Origin: Euptelea pleiosperma | Lineage: Eukaryota > Streptophyta > Magnoliopsida > Ranunculales > Eupteleaceae | Direction of reading: 5' to 3' | Length of the DNA stretch: 64,000 bases | Assembly: GCA_035048495.1 (NCBI GenBank) | Contig: CM068543.1 | Location: 24,417,751-24,481,750 of the forward strand | Part shown: positions 1 through 12,100 of the stretch, in pieces | How the letters are laid out: each line of letters opens with the position of its first letter | Position numbering within the stretch: position 1 is the stretch's first letter | Translations under genes and position numbers: made by a program | The notes under the pieces: generated by a model | What the model saw: the letters and a program-made list of their open reading frames with translations, nothing else | Told to the model about the DNA's origin: nothing | Database searches by the model: none

Positions 1-1133
1 TTTAGTAGCACCTGCCAGATACTCACTGTAGTCACGGCCCCCAATGTACATGAGAGCGGAAGTCTTCCATTCTAGGAAGTTGGTGCCATCGAGCTTCACA
101 GTGGTGATGCAGAGCTGAGGGTTGTGATCTCAATAGGAGCCATGAGTCACAGGACGATCCTCAGAAGAAGAGCTAGAAATCACAGATGTGGCCTCGGGGG
201 AACTCATTGGAACAGGACCACCAAAAATAGCAGGTAGTGTACCGGAGGCTCCCAGAAAACCGAAGCGAGGTCTAGAGGATCCCTAAAGGCCCAATGAGTG
301 GTGCACCTAGGACAGGAGGGCCCAGAGATGTCTGATTTTGAAAGAAAATCAAAACCCAAAAAGTAGTGGGGGATCCGGGTGATTTTTGGAAATTAGGGTT
401 TCAACGGTTAGAATTCGTCGAATCAAGTTTCGAACTGTTCCACGAGCAGTACTGAAGAGGGCGGCAAGGTCAGAGGGGCCTGCTGTTGCATGAATATCAC
501 AAAAAACCAAAACCCAAAAATCCTAGAAAAACGTGTTGGTCGGAAAAACGCTGGAGAAGCTTGAGAAGAAGATAAACTGGATCTCTGATGCGGCTGAAAG
601 AAAAAATTAACCTGGAAATAAGAGCCTCTGGTGTTTTGCCTCAAGATTAATCCCCGAATAGAGCAGGAATGATCTCTGGGATTTCTTCAAAAGTTCTCAT
701 TGGCTCCGGATGCTCACATAACCGTCTTAGATCGGAATGGAGTCTCTAGGGGACAAAGAAATATGCCCTAGAGCTACCATGCTTTGATACCATGTTGTAA
801 ATTAGGTTGTAATCAGTAGATGAAGGTTGTGGATAGAAGAGGGAAAAAAGTGTAATGGAGGCGGAAGGTGGAGAAGGAGATTAGGGTTAAAGAGAGAAGT
901 TGTGGGAAGAGGAGAGAATGAATTGTTAATTCATTCTCCCACACTCACTGTATATATATATATATATATATATATGATGGGGAGAAACCCTACAAAGGAG
1001 AACACTATTCACGTGACACTATTCATGCGACACTATTCACATGAATAGTGAAAACCCAAAAAAGGCCCCACGTGGGAAGTGGGAAGCAGCCCACTTGAGA
1101 CACCCACGTGGGTGTATTACATAAACTCCAACA
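1..1133 (-). mobile_element. Ty1-copia retrotransposon, 5' part (LTR, PBS, leader, gag start)
   Basis: Read on the minus strand, this is the beginning of a copia-type LTR retrotransposon that runs off the left edge. The LTR (793-1133) is followed by a primer-binding site at 781-792, complementary to initiator tRNA-Met (TGGTATCAAAGC, one change from the usual TGGTATCAGAGC). A leader of about 570 nt follows, then a gag start near 207-209. The gag stretch reads KLDGTNFLEWKTSALMYI, the typical N-terminal copia gag (UBN2/DUF4219-type) signature. An in-frame TGA at 130-132 interrupts gag, so this copy is probably dead. The other LTR and pol would lie outside the window. The element sits upstream of DCP5 exon 2, either inside DCP5 intron 1 or just upstream of the gene. 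Confidence 0.8.
793..1133 (-). repeat. Copia 5' LTR, 341 bp
   Basis: The LTR is bounded by a perfect 5-bp inverted repeat TGTTG/CAACA and abuts the PBS at 781-792. It contains a (TA)n tract at 951-975, which could serve as its TATA region or be a microsatellite. The 5-bp target duplicate would start at 1134 (GATAC); its partner is outside the window. Confidence 0.8.
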
Positions 1134-2458
1134 GATACTAGGGCCATGATTAGGTTGGACGGTGTGGATGAAAATGAGGGGGTCGATTTTGAAGGTTTGC
1201 ACAAGATCTTGACTGTTGATTCAGCCGAGAGTACTAATGGATCGGCAGGTTTGTTCACATTGGGGGAATTTTATTTTTGTTGTTTTTCTGTAATTGGCTG
1301 TGGTGTTCATAGGTATTTGATCTTTCGATTTTTATGTGAACTAACATCTATACTTCTGAATTTTAAAGGTTTTTAAGGCTTTGGTTAGTGGGTATTCAGT
1401 TCCCTCCTCTCTTTTTTTTTTCTTGAATTAAATTTCTGTCTGTGACTCAAATGTTGGTCTGTCAAGGTCTGCTTGATTTTTTTTTCTATTATAATATAGA
1501 TGTCCCAGAAAAATGGGGTTCGGATTGATGGAGAGGATACAGAGTAAGGAGCAATGGAGAAGAAGGTCTAGGAAAAAATGGAAAACCCCTGTTTTAGAAA
1601 CAAAATGTAAAGTTTTAATAATAAAAAAATAAAGTCTCACGTGCAGTGACCGACACTTGAAGGCTTCATTAATGAATCACAAACGTCTTTTGTCGGCTTG
1701 GCGTTGAGCGGCTTGGTGTTAAAAGAAAAGTGGTTGCCAGTTGGATTTCTGAAATGACCGTCTGATTTTGAATAAATCAACGGCTTGTTGGTTCAGGTGA
1801 AATGTTCGGTCCTAAATTCTGTCCCCCGATCCCGACCCCTAAAAAATTAAGAGGAAGGCTGATGCGGTTCAAAGTAATGATAAATGCTTTGATGGGGTAC
1901 TCATTAATGGAGGATATGGTCCTAGATAGAATGAAATGGCAGAACAAGATTTGTGTAGTCAAACCCAAGTAGTCGGGACAAAGCTTAGATGATGATGATG
2001 AATTACTTTGCTCATAAAATATTGAGCTCTAGTTTTCTTGGCATCAATCTTTTTACTGTTTGCATCATTATCGTAGGTTGATAATTCATAGTTTTTATAA
2101 ATATCCAGACTGAAAATCTCAAAATATATTCTGGAAATTGTACGTAGTAGTAGTAGTTTCTTGAACTGCGTGTCTATATCCTGTAATCAGTGTTGTGCTC
2201 AATGGGAATGAACCACTGTAGTTTTAGGTCTTTATAGCAGCAACTGCAATTTATGGTATTGATGAGGTGAAATTTTATTAATCGTAATGTATTCCCGATA
2301 GTGAAATTTCTATCACTATAATGCGTGAGACCCTTTAGGGTCAGCATTGTATTTTGCCACCCTTTTTTCCCCCCCAAAAATGCCCCTCAATATCTACAGG
2401 GGCATTTTTGTCTAGAATGTTTTTCCTCATTTTCTTTTAGTTACACATGCAAGCACAT
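1134..2458. other. Non-coding flank/intron sequence between copia and TRIM
   Basis: I see no complete gene here. An open stretch at 1146-1256 (plus) reads MIRLDGVDENEGVDFEGLHK and onward, followed by a GT (GCAG|GTTTGT) that could be a splice donor. I do not recognise the protein, and it may be chance. The stretch also holds an RTE LINE 3' end (1897-2000). A segment near 1815-1840 resembles the end of the foldback seen at 20490. Confidence 0.4.
1897..2000 (+). mobile_element. RTE-type LINE 3' end fragment
   Basis: From 1907 the sequence reads MEDMVLDRMKWQNKICVVKP and a lysine, then TAG. This matches the extreme C-terminus of plant RTE reverse transcriptases, which end in a xDMxLDRxxWRxxIHVADPx-like motif. 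It is followed by CAAGTAGTCGGGACAAAGCT and a (GAT)n tail, the characteristic RTE 3' terminus. The rest of the element is missing through 5' truncation. Confidence 0.65.
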
Positions 2459-2934
2459 TGGTAAGACCCAAACCAATACTTCAAAAGCACCTTGGTGATA
2501 GTGGAGCGGAAAGCTAGGGTCTTAACCTAGGTTTGTAACATTCCACCACCCTTCAAGGCCGACATCCACGGTGGCCCACTCTAAGGTGGCTTTCACTCCG
2601 GTACCGCTATTTTCTCACTTATTCTGTGAGCGGGCCCCCGGCATTTTTTCCGGTACCCCTATTTTCTCATTCTTTGAGCGAGCCCCCAGGTAGCACTTTT
2701 CTTAGGTCGCCCCTTCCGAGACTGATCACGGTAGGCCACTATGCCGGGCCCTCCATATCCCATACTAAGGTGACCTTTTTTTTTTTTTTTTTTACCATAG
2801 TTGCCTCTCCTGTGACTCGAACCCTGGAGGTGGGGTTGGCTCTGATACCAAATGTTAAGACCCAAACCAATACTCCAAAAGCACCTTGGCGATAGTGGAG
2901 CGGAAAGCTAAGGTCTTAACCTAGGGTCGTAACA
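2459..2934 (-). mobile_element. TRIM/SMART-type miniature LTR retrotransposon, complete with TSD
   Basis: Two direct repeats of 82 bp (2459-2540 and 2853-2934) start TG, end CA, and carry TGTTA/TAACA-type inverted ends. They flank a 312-bp non-coding interior. Next to the right-hand LTR, on the minus strand, is TTTGGTATCAGAGCC (2838-2852), a primer-binding site for initiator tRNA-Met, so the element is oriented minus. The opposite LTR is preceded on the minus strand by a purine-rich tract (GGGTGGTGGAA). A perfect 5-bp target-site duplication CACAT lies at 2454-2458 and 2935-2939. Total length is 476 bp. There is no coding capacity, as is usual for TRIMs, which are mobilised in trans. It sits in DCP5 intron 1, directly upstream of exon 2. 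Confidence 0.88.
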
Positions 2935-3198
2935 CACATGCATGCCTCTCCACGAGTTTAATATACCAATGTGTTCTAAAGGAAAGTAAGCACAATGGTT
3001 TAGAAGAGCTATGCTATTTGTAACCAATTATTGTATTTTTGTTGCTTATTGCCAACTACGTCTTAAAGGGAAATAAATTTGTACGTGCTTGTGTGTTACT
3101 GAATCATTTCTATGTACTATCTTTCTTTTCTTCATGTGGTGTTAGATGCTATGACCGCTTATTGATTGTTGGTTCTGATTCATCTCTTGTCTTGGCAG

Positions 3199-6100
3199 TA
3201 AGATCATTTGGAACAGAAGGAAGAAAGAAGGATGGCCCCCAAGTCCTTCCAAGTGACAAAGTTTATGAGTACATACTGTTCCGTGGAAGTGACATCAAGG
3301 TATATGATACTTGCATAAAAGCACACACACATGGCATGTATGATGTATGTCCATTATGGTTGTTGAAATAAGGTGCCAACTTTATGTGATGAAAGGCAAT
3401 GTAGGTAAAGCATTTGGACCTTTATTTATTGTTACTTTGTTAGATGGAAACAGCTACAAAAAACACAAAATGTAGCGATAATTTGAAATAAATTAAATTG
3501 TATATTATTATATTTTCTTTACCTATTTTCATGTATATTAGCTTTCACATAGGCTAGTGGTGATTGATGCTTTATTTTGCTGTGTTTTTATAAGGAAGTA
3601 TATTTATCCTACCTGCTGCTCCACCATCCATCTATTGCTAAACCATGTGTACTTCTGACTGATCAGAATTATTAAAATGGTAACTTGTAGACATTTCTTT
3701 TCTTTTTTATTAGTTAGTTGCATCATCAGACGTTTCTGTTACCACTTTCATGTCCTAGCATTAAGGGACTGTGAAGAGAAAATGTGATAAGAGTATAATG
3801 GAAATACAATAATTTTATTTTAGGTAGTCTACTATCTGCAGTGCTTTGAGTTTCCTCGTAAATTTGAAATGAGACTATTGTGGCTTAGCTAGTATACAAG
3901 TTGGTGATTATCTGAAGATAAGCTGCAGACTCACACATATGTTTGTGTAACAACTGCTGATGTTTACTTTTTGTGTTGAACTACCCTTGCACATACAATG
4001 CAATCAACTGTTAATTTATGTGTGAAAATCTACTAGACTTGGTTTTAGTCTTTTAGATAGGACTTAGTTTATATTTCAGCCTACCATAACAATTAGATGC
4101 TCTCTGAATCATTTATCTTTTGCATGTGGTTGCAGGATTTACAGGTTAAGTCTTCCCCACCTGTTCAGAGTACGCCACCCATTCACAATGATCCTGCTAT
4201 TATACAGGTGATGAACACGGTCTTACCTGTGTGATGCATTGGATCAATTCAACTTTGTAGCTTTCAGGGATCTTAATCATTAGGTTATTCTAATTTCCTA
4301 TGCAGTCTCACTATTCTCGCCCAGCAACCGTATCTACAAGCTTGCCTTCTGCTGGTAGTGGCTCAGTAACAGATCTTAGTTCACATACAGCACAGATGGG
4401 ACACCCCAGGCCAGCATTCCAAGCTGGTATTCCTCTATATCAACCTGGAGGAAGTTTAGGATCCTGGGGGTCTACACCTCCTCCTCCAGGTGCAAATGGT
4501 AGTGGGCTTCCTATGCCAATGTATTGGCAAGGATTCTATGGTCCCTCAAGTGGGCTTCCTCATGTGCAACAACAATCTTTGCTTCGGCCGCCACCTGGCT
4601 TGTCAATGCCTCATTCCATTCAGCAGCCAATGCAATATCCTGGCATGAATGCATCTTTACCAACTGGAGCTCCAAACTTGCCAGCTCCAAACTTGCCTGC
4701 TTCAAACTCACCAGAATTCCCTCTGTTCCCACCTGTTAGTAGTGGTTCCATGAACTTGACATCCAGTACTCTACCATCTACTTTACCACCAATTCTGGTC
4801 CCTGCCCAGTCTTCTGCATTGGCTTCTGAAAAATCAAGTCTGATGCCAAATAAGGTTCCTAGTGCTGCTCTTCCTACAGCAACTATGAGTACTAGCTTGC
4901 CATTGGTGTCTCCCTTAACTACTTCCAGTTTGGATATAAATGCCATTGTACCTCCAATCTCTAACAAATCTAAGACTGTTCCTAGCCCATCCTTGCAGTA
5001 TCAAACTATGTCTCAATCTATGTCCACCATTGTTGGGACATCCAGATCAAGTCACACCGAAACATCAACACCTTCTTTGGTAACCCCAGGTCAGCTGTTG
5101 CAGCCTGGACCCGCCACACTTTCCTCATCTCACTCTTCACAACCATCTCATAAAGATGTAGAGGTGGTTCAAGCATCATCATCGGAACCACTGCCATCAG
5201 CTCCAACAGAATCTCAGGCACCAATATTGCCATTGCCTTCACAACGTGATCAAAAGGTATTATTCTGTCATATCTGGCTTTGACTCTGAAAAATGTCTAC
5301 AATTGCCTCATGAGGACTTTTTGCTGATGATTCTCTTGTAACAGTAGACGTGCTTTGGGAGGGTTACATACTGTATGTACGAGATTTCTTTAGTTGATGA
5401 GAATGCTAGTTCTGTTCTGATTGATCATTTCTGGTCAGTTGAGCTTTGTGTTAGATCACCATTCAAGGAATGGGTCTTTGGAGATGCTATTGCTAACAAT
5501 GCAAAGAAAGCAAATTGTAAAAAAGGAGGTTGTGGTGCTAGGTTAAACTTGAGATGAAATAGTTGATGTGAAGAAGTGTTAAGAATAGTTTCTGCTTTAT
5601 TCTTAAACTTTTTATCATAATAGATTGAAAGATCAAAAGGACCAAAAAAATGGAAGAAGTAACAAAAATAGGGAAAAGTAGGAAATGTAGGACTTGTAAA
5701 TGATGAGGAAATAGATAGAGAAATCTTCAAGGCTCATGCAACTTTTCGAATATGAAGCGATTTATCATCAATTTACTATGATTAATCAGTTATTTTTGTG
5801 GTATTTTTAAGTGCTCTTTCCATCGTTATCAAATGCATGGACACTGAAATGATGTGAACGTGAAAAATGTCCTCTTTCATCCTATTAGTTATTACTATGT
5901 GATCAATCCGAAGGTTAATTCATCATCTGTTAATTATCATAAGCCTATAGCTCAAAATTAGACCACGTAACAGTAAAGTAGTTTCTCAAAGTGCAGCAAG
6001 AAAGCTAGTATATTGAAGGGTCATCTATCCTCAAAAGTATCTTCACTTTTGGATCTGCTCAAGAAAGGAAGCATATTACTGCCCCTGATCGTATACTTCT

Positions 6101-9100
6101 AAGACTTCGGCATAGCATGGGTCACGTGGGAGAGTGTTTGGATCTTCTTTGGGGATGGCCAGTTCAGGGATTTAGCTTTAGGGCTGAATCCTATGTCCAT
6201 TTTGTTGTTTTTTGGATAGTGTGGGAGGAGCTCAATTGCAGGATTTTTGAGATAAATACGTGTCCGCGGAGTCGGTTTTTGAGAAGGCTAAGGCCTATCT
6301 TCTCTTTTGGGCTCACATTCACTAGGAATTTCAAGGGAAGCCTATTGGGAAGCTTTACACCAGTTGGAAATCTATGACCTGTAATTAACCTTTTTGGGGG
6401 CTGTGATTCTGATCACCCATTTTTTGTAGTTAATTGCTCCTTTTTTTCCTTTTTCTAAAATACTCATACATCTTACCTATCAAAAAAAATAAAAAAATTC
6501 ATATACTTCTACTTAGAAGGTGTTTATAAGGAAGGCGAATCCTGTAGTAATAATATCAGGCATAATTTTAGCATTGGTTTCTTCATAAAGTTTTGGGACC
6601 ATGCATGATGCACTGTCATTCTTTTTACCAATTGTTTCCAAGCTTTTTCTTCTTCTTTTTGTCGTTTTGTGTTTTTTATTGGCTGCCATTAGCAAATTTT
6701 GAAGATCATTTGTATGGATTGCATGTGGTTAATGTCCTTGTAATTCTGTATTATTTAAGATGCTTATATTCTATCCTACCACCAAAGAAGGAGGACAGAT
6801 CTTGACTGCGTCCACTAGGAGGATCAACTTGTTTGGAGATGAGTTTCCTGCCAGTCGCTGTCATTTCATGTTAATTGGTCTATTACACGCACTATAGTTC
6901 TTTCCTCCAAAAGTTGGACTAAGTTGTCATATATAGAGCTCAGTACACCAGGACCCCCCTAACAGTCTATGGGTTGCAACGGCTGGATTTTAGCCTGCTG
7001 TTGCCATCTATGCTACAAAGACAAGTACCCAGGCAGTTTAACCTCTCAGCTTTGGTTATTCTTATCTAGTTTACTCTCTAGTTTTCTATTTTAGGAATTA
7101 TATCATGGGAAGTTTCAATTGTGGAAGGCCAGGACCCCATGTCTTTATGTTGGAGACGGGAGTGTATGGAAGGAGTAGCAGTGACTTTTGCTGTATGGTG
7201 AAGATTGCTAACATGCTAGGAGATAGAAATCAAAAAGTGTTTCCCATCTTTATGATGTTTTTCTATACTTTCTAGAGCTTACCATTTCAGATCTGTATGT
7301 TTAATAAGCTTGGTCACATGTGACAAGGGTTTTATAAGTTCATATAGTTACAGGCTGTAAGAGCCTTATATTTTGACTTCTTTAGCTTGGAACTGTTAAA
7401 TTTAATTATAGTGGCTGCTGTTTAACTTTTCATTGGATTTAACACCATTATAACAGAAGAAAACTGTTTAGATAAAGAAAAGCAAGAAAATAGCAGAAAG
7501 TAAGTTACACTAAAGTAATAAAACCACAGATTATTAGCCGGTGTATCTAGCCTATGGGGACGTGTTTTAATTCATATATAGTTGGTGTGGGTTTTCCTCA
7601 CTTATCCTTTTTCTTTTTCAGTCTTTTTCCTTTTGTGCATTTGGAGCAATATCTTATACCTATAAAAATAAACAATAAATACTGAAAAGTTTTTATATAA
7701 CAGTCCTTTCACCATTACACTTGGGCTGCATCTTCGGTTGGGCTCTGTGGCCTGAATGACCTAGCACGATATACACAAGGGTTCTAAACTTCGACTTCGC
7801 CTTAAACTTCGGTCAGTTAAAATTCGGAATTAATTCAGGGAAGTTCAATTCGCTTTAGAGAATTTCTGTAAAAATTCGCTAACTTAGAGAAGTTTGGAGA
7901 ATTTTTGCCAAAATGAGTGAAATGATATTAATCTTGCTTAGGTTGCTCTAAATGGTTGTTTTTATGGTATAATGAGTTATAATTGTTTTATCATATCCTT
8001 AAAAAATAGTATGTTTTATCAATGTTTTGGCAAAAATTCTCCAAACTTCTCTAATGAGTTTACTGTTTACTTCAAATTAAACGAATTAATTTGGCAAATT
8101 TCTGCAATTTTTGTACTAAAAGGACAAAACTTCGAGAAATTAGCTGAATTTTTACTATTTACTTCAAATTAAACGAATTAATTCGGTGAAATTTTGTAAA
8201 ATTTTTAATACATGTACACTTTAATTCGGTCATTCAAAATTCAGAATTAATTTGGCTAATTTCGCCGAATTTTATTGAATTTTAAAACCATGGATTTACA
8301 GGGGTGGGTAAATTTTCGAGCAATTGAATTTGGTTTTCTGAGCCTGAGAAGCCAGCTCAACTCTTTCTTTTTTGATAAGAATACCAATCCTAGTTTAGGT
8401 TTTATTTGTCAAACCAAGGGCAACTTTGGTCATTTTTCTTTATTATATATATTTTTTCTTTTCAGTTGCGTTCCACACCCCCTTTTTCTCATCTTCTCTA
8501 TTGCTTATTAACCAACCTTTGTTTTCTGTAATCATCATTGATATGAGCAAAAGATTAGAGGGATTCTTCTATCACTTGAACCATTTCTTTTTGGATCCCC
8601 AATTTCCATTACTGCTCCGCATTCACGATCTAGGGCATCATATGGCAATGAGGTATCACCACATTGAGCATTCACTTGGATTTGTTGAAGATGAACAAAG
8701 ATGAGGAGGATAACTGAGTGACAAAGGCTGTCTGACCCAGTATTTAGCACCCTTGTTTATAACCGGCGTTGTACTCTTGCCTATACATGGGAGCTTTAAA
8801 TGGTCATAGCAATCAAAGTCCACAATAAAACAATAAATTTTAATGATGTATTATTGGCTGTTATTTGGAAGATTCATTATAGTCCATTTTTCATATACTA
8901 GGTAAAAATAATTTTGTGATCACTATTGCAGAAACCGTTGTTGTTTGACAAATTTTGCTCTTCTGTGATAAATGGAAGTGAGTCTGCTCACACGCCATAG
9001 CATTTCGTGTGATTATGATTTGCCTAGTTGGGACCCATAGTGCATAAAACAAGGCCTAGGCAAGTGCAAGTACAAAAGTGGCCTTCTAAATTAATAAATG

Positions 9101-12100
9101 TATAAATAATATTTTTATTTCTTTAATTTTTATGAAAGTAATAAATTATTGCCTAGACGATGCCTTGCTCCATAACCTTTGTTGCTTAGGCATTTTTTTG
9201 ATTAGTAATAAATTGTGTTAAAAAGAAAAGGGGGTGAAACCTCAAAACCAGAGAGAATACATGCGAGGAACCTCGGTAGTGAAAAGAAAATGTACAAAGA
9301 ATCATCTATACCCAATATTTTTTCTAATATTACTTATAAAAAAAAATCATCTATACCCAACTATCGTGTCCTCCCATCTAAATACAAAATTGTCAAATCT
9401 AACTCCTTTGAAATCCTCCAAAAAGACGTCCAATAAAACAAAAGAGCTTTAATCTTCAACACCAGCTTGGGAATCTCGTCCACTATGTCTTCAAAGGTCT
9501 AACAATTTCTCTTTTTCCAACCCAACAAAGAGTGAATGAAAGCAGTTTCCAAAGAATACCACAACGAAAATAAAACATCTCACAGGGCCATCTGGCAAAA
9601 AAGTCCAAGATATAACTAGGTATAACCCATTTTCGAAATATCTAGATAAGCATACACCACATCTCGTAAGTGAAGGGGACAATGGATGAGAAGGTGATCT
9701 TCAAACTTGCCATTCAATCTACAAAGACGACAAATATTAGGCATGATTCGCCATCTTTTGATTAATTGTCCATAGTAAGGATCTTACTCTGCATTGTTGT
9801 CCAGATAAAGAATACCACCTTCAAAGGAACCAATGGAATCCACACCAGGAAGATGGAGATGCGCTAAATAGAGAAGAATAGAAATATCGAACCGTGAATC
9901 TTCCATTTGGATCCGAAGACCAAATCCTCTTGTCATCCTCCTCAACTAACTAAGAAGGTGTCCCAAGTTTACCTACCAATGAAGAGATTCCATCTATCTT
10001 ACAATCGTTGATGTTTCGCCTCAGCCCCAAATTCTATGCAATTGAGTCTTTCTTTGTCATCAAATAGTCTTTGATGCACCGCCCTTTAAAGTCTGATAAT
10101 GCAGATTGAAGAGAATTATCGCTACACCATACTTCTCCACCTTTGCCTACCTAAAACCGAATACCTTTCTTAAACTAGGGAAGAACCTTGGATATGCCTT
10201 TCCAAACACCAACTCTATGGGAAGAGGGCATCATGTTACTCACCCACCCATGAGGTCTGCAATTGTATTTGGAAGCAATCACTCTACGCCATAGGCTGTC
10301 TACCTCCTTTCCAAACCGCCAAAGCCATTTACCTAACAATGAACTATTCATCTCCTTCAAATACTTGAAACTCAAACCACTACCCTTCTTAAACAACCAA
10401 ACCATCCTCTAGTCGATCAAATAGTACTTTCGCGAGTCCCTTTTCCCATTCCATAAGAAATCTCTAATCATCCTTTCCAACCCATTAGTGATGCTGACCA
10501 TGATGGGGAAGAGAGAGCATATGAATGGGTGGATTAGAGAGCTTACTTTTAATAAAAGTGATATTTCCACCTTTAGAAAGATGGTGTTACTTCTCCTTCT
10601 AGCATTGTCTATACGGTGAAAGAACTTGGTATTTCTTCCCCCCTCCTTGAGCCATCTCACTCTAGACTTCTGACACCAACTTATTTCCTCCAATCTAGCT
10701 AATTTAAGGAGCTCATTCTTGGCTTCCACCCTTCTCGTGACATCAGCTGGAAGAATGGATTCAGAAACTTCCATGTTATCGATTTTGGCAATTCCTTAAG
10801 TAGATTTCCCATTTGGATATTGATTCTCCTAAGGACCTCCTCACTCCACTTCTTTAGTTAACTTTCAAAGACATAAGTTTCATACTAAACGCATACCCTT
10901 CCTTGTCTGAGTACTGAAAACAGTTCCACCATGTCCCAACTAACTCCACAAACTCAGGTGGACATACCCTGTCACTGAAACATTTCCCGACGCTTTTGAC
11001 TTTACTGCTATTTGATGATGATTTTGAATCGGTTGTTGAGCAAAGTCACACTCATGAAATTTCGTATGATTCATTTTCAGTAGTCCATTCATATTTTGAT
11101 GAATACCAACACTCAATTGTGATTTAGATCATTCAGTGTGTGTGCCCCATCATATCTTATACATCATACTGACGATTTTTCTGTGCCAATTGTTCACATC
11201 TATTTATTTGTCCCACACAATGGTAAAGTAGTTGGTTCTTTATACTATTGCCAAATCATACTTTACATTGACATGTTTGAAAGTGCTACAGTCCTTTCAA
11301 CTAGAACAATCTTTGATACCCGGACCTATACATGGCCACCATATCCGTGTCGACACGACACGACACGACACGACATCAGACACTCCACCAACACGTATCC
11401 CCACGTATCCTTCATAAAAAGCTGAAAATTTTATAAGAAGATGAAAATTTTGAAACTACAAAATAAGATACTCGTATCCGTATTCTTGTCCTTGATTTTG
11501 GAAAATGTCGAGTCGTACCCCGCTTCCTGTATCCATATCCTTATCCGTATCCATATCCGAGCATCATAGAGAACAATTTGATGTGGCTATAAATACTTGT
11601 GAGAAAGCATTGCAACTCCACAAGTCAGATATCTGTACCAACTGTTGGAAAACCATTTGCTTAATTTAACCTAACTAGTTATGCTAGCTAAAGAACATTT
11701 TTCCCTGTTTGATATTGCCACTACTTGCCCAAACAAACCCTTTGAACTTCTACTAGCATCTGGTTGGATGTCAGTTTCGAAAGTCTTGCCTTCTTAGGCA
11801 CCACCCTATCAATGTTGTCATGTAACTGAATTGGAATTTTGAAACATGGATAATAATGTTAATTAGCAATTTACTGTTGGTATTATGGTGTTTTGCCATA
11901 CCTATAGGGCTGTCAACAAATACTATTCAGATCGAATATAAGCATATCCAAATCCGAATCCAAAAAATATCCGATATCTGAATCCGATTCAATATCCAAC
12001 GGATATTCTAAATCAATATTCGAATTTGAATCCGATTAACTTATTTGATATCTGATAATATCCGATCCGAAAATCATATATTAAATAATAAATAGATATA

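Noticed and set aside
1146..1376. Open frame MIRLDGVDENEGVD... as DCP5 exon 1
   Set aside because: It lacks the LSm14 N-terminal motifs (YIGSLISLTSKSEIRYEG type), and no frame joins correctly to exon 2's split Val codon.
4511..5242. Antisense open frames under DCP5 exon 4
   Set aside because: Shadows of a long Ser/Pro-rich exon; the plus frame matches DCP5 and is flanked by correct splice sites.
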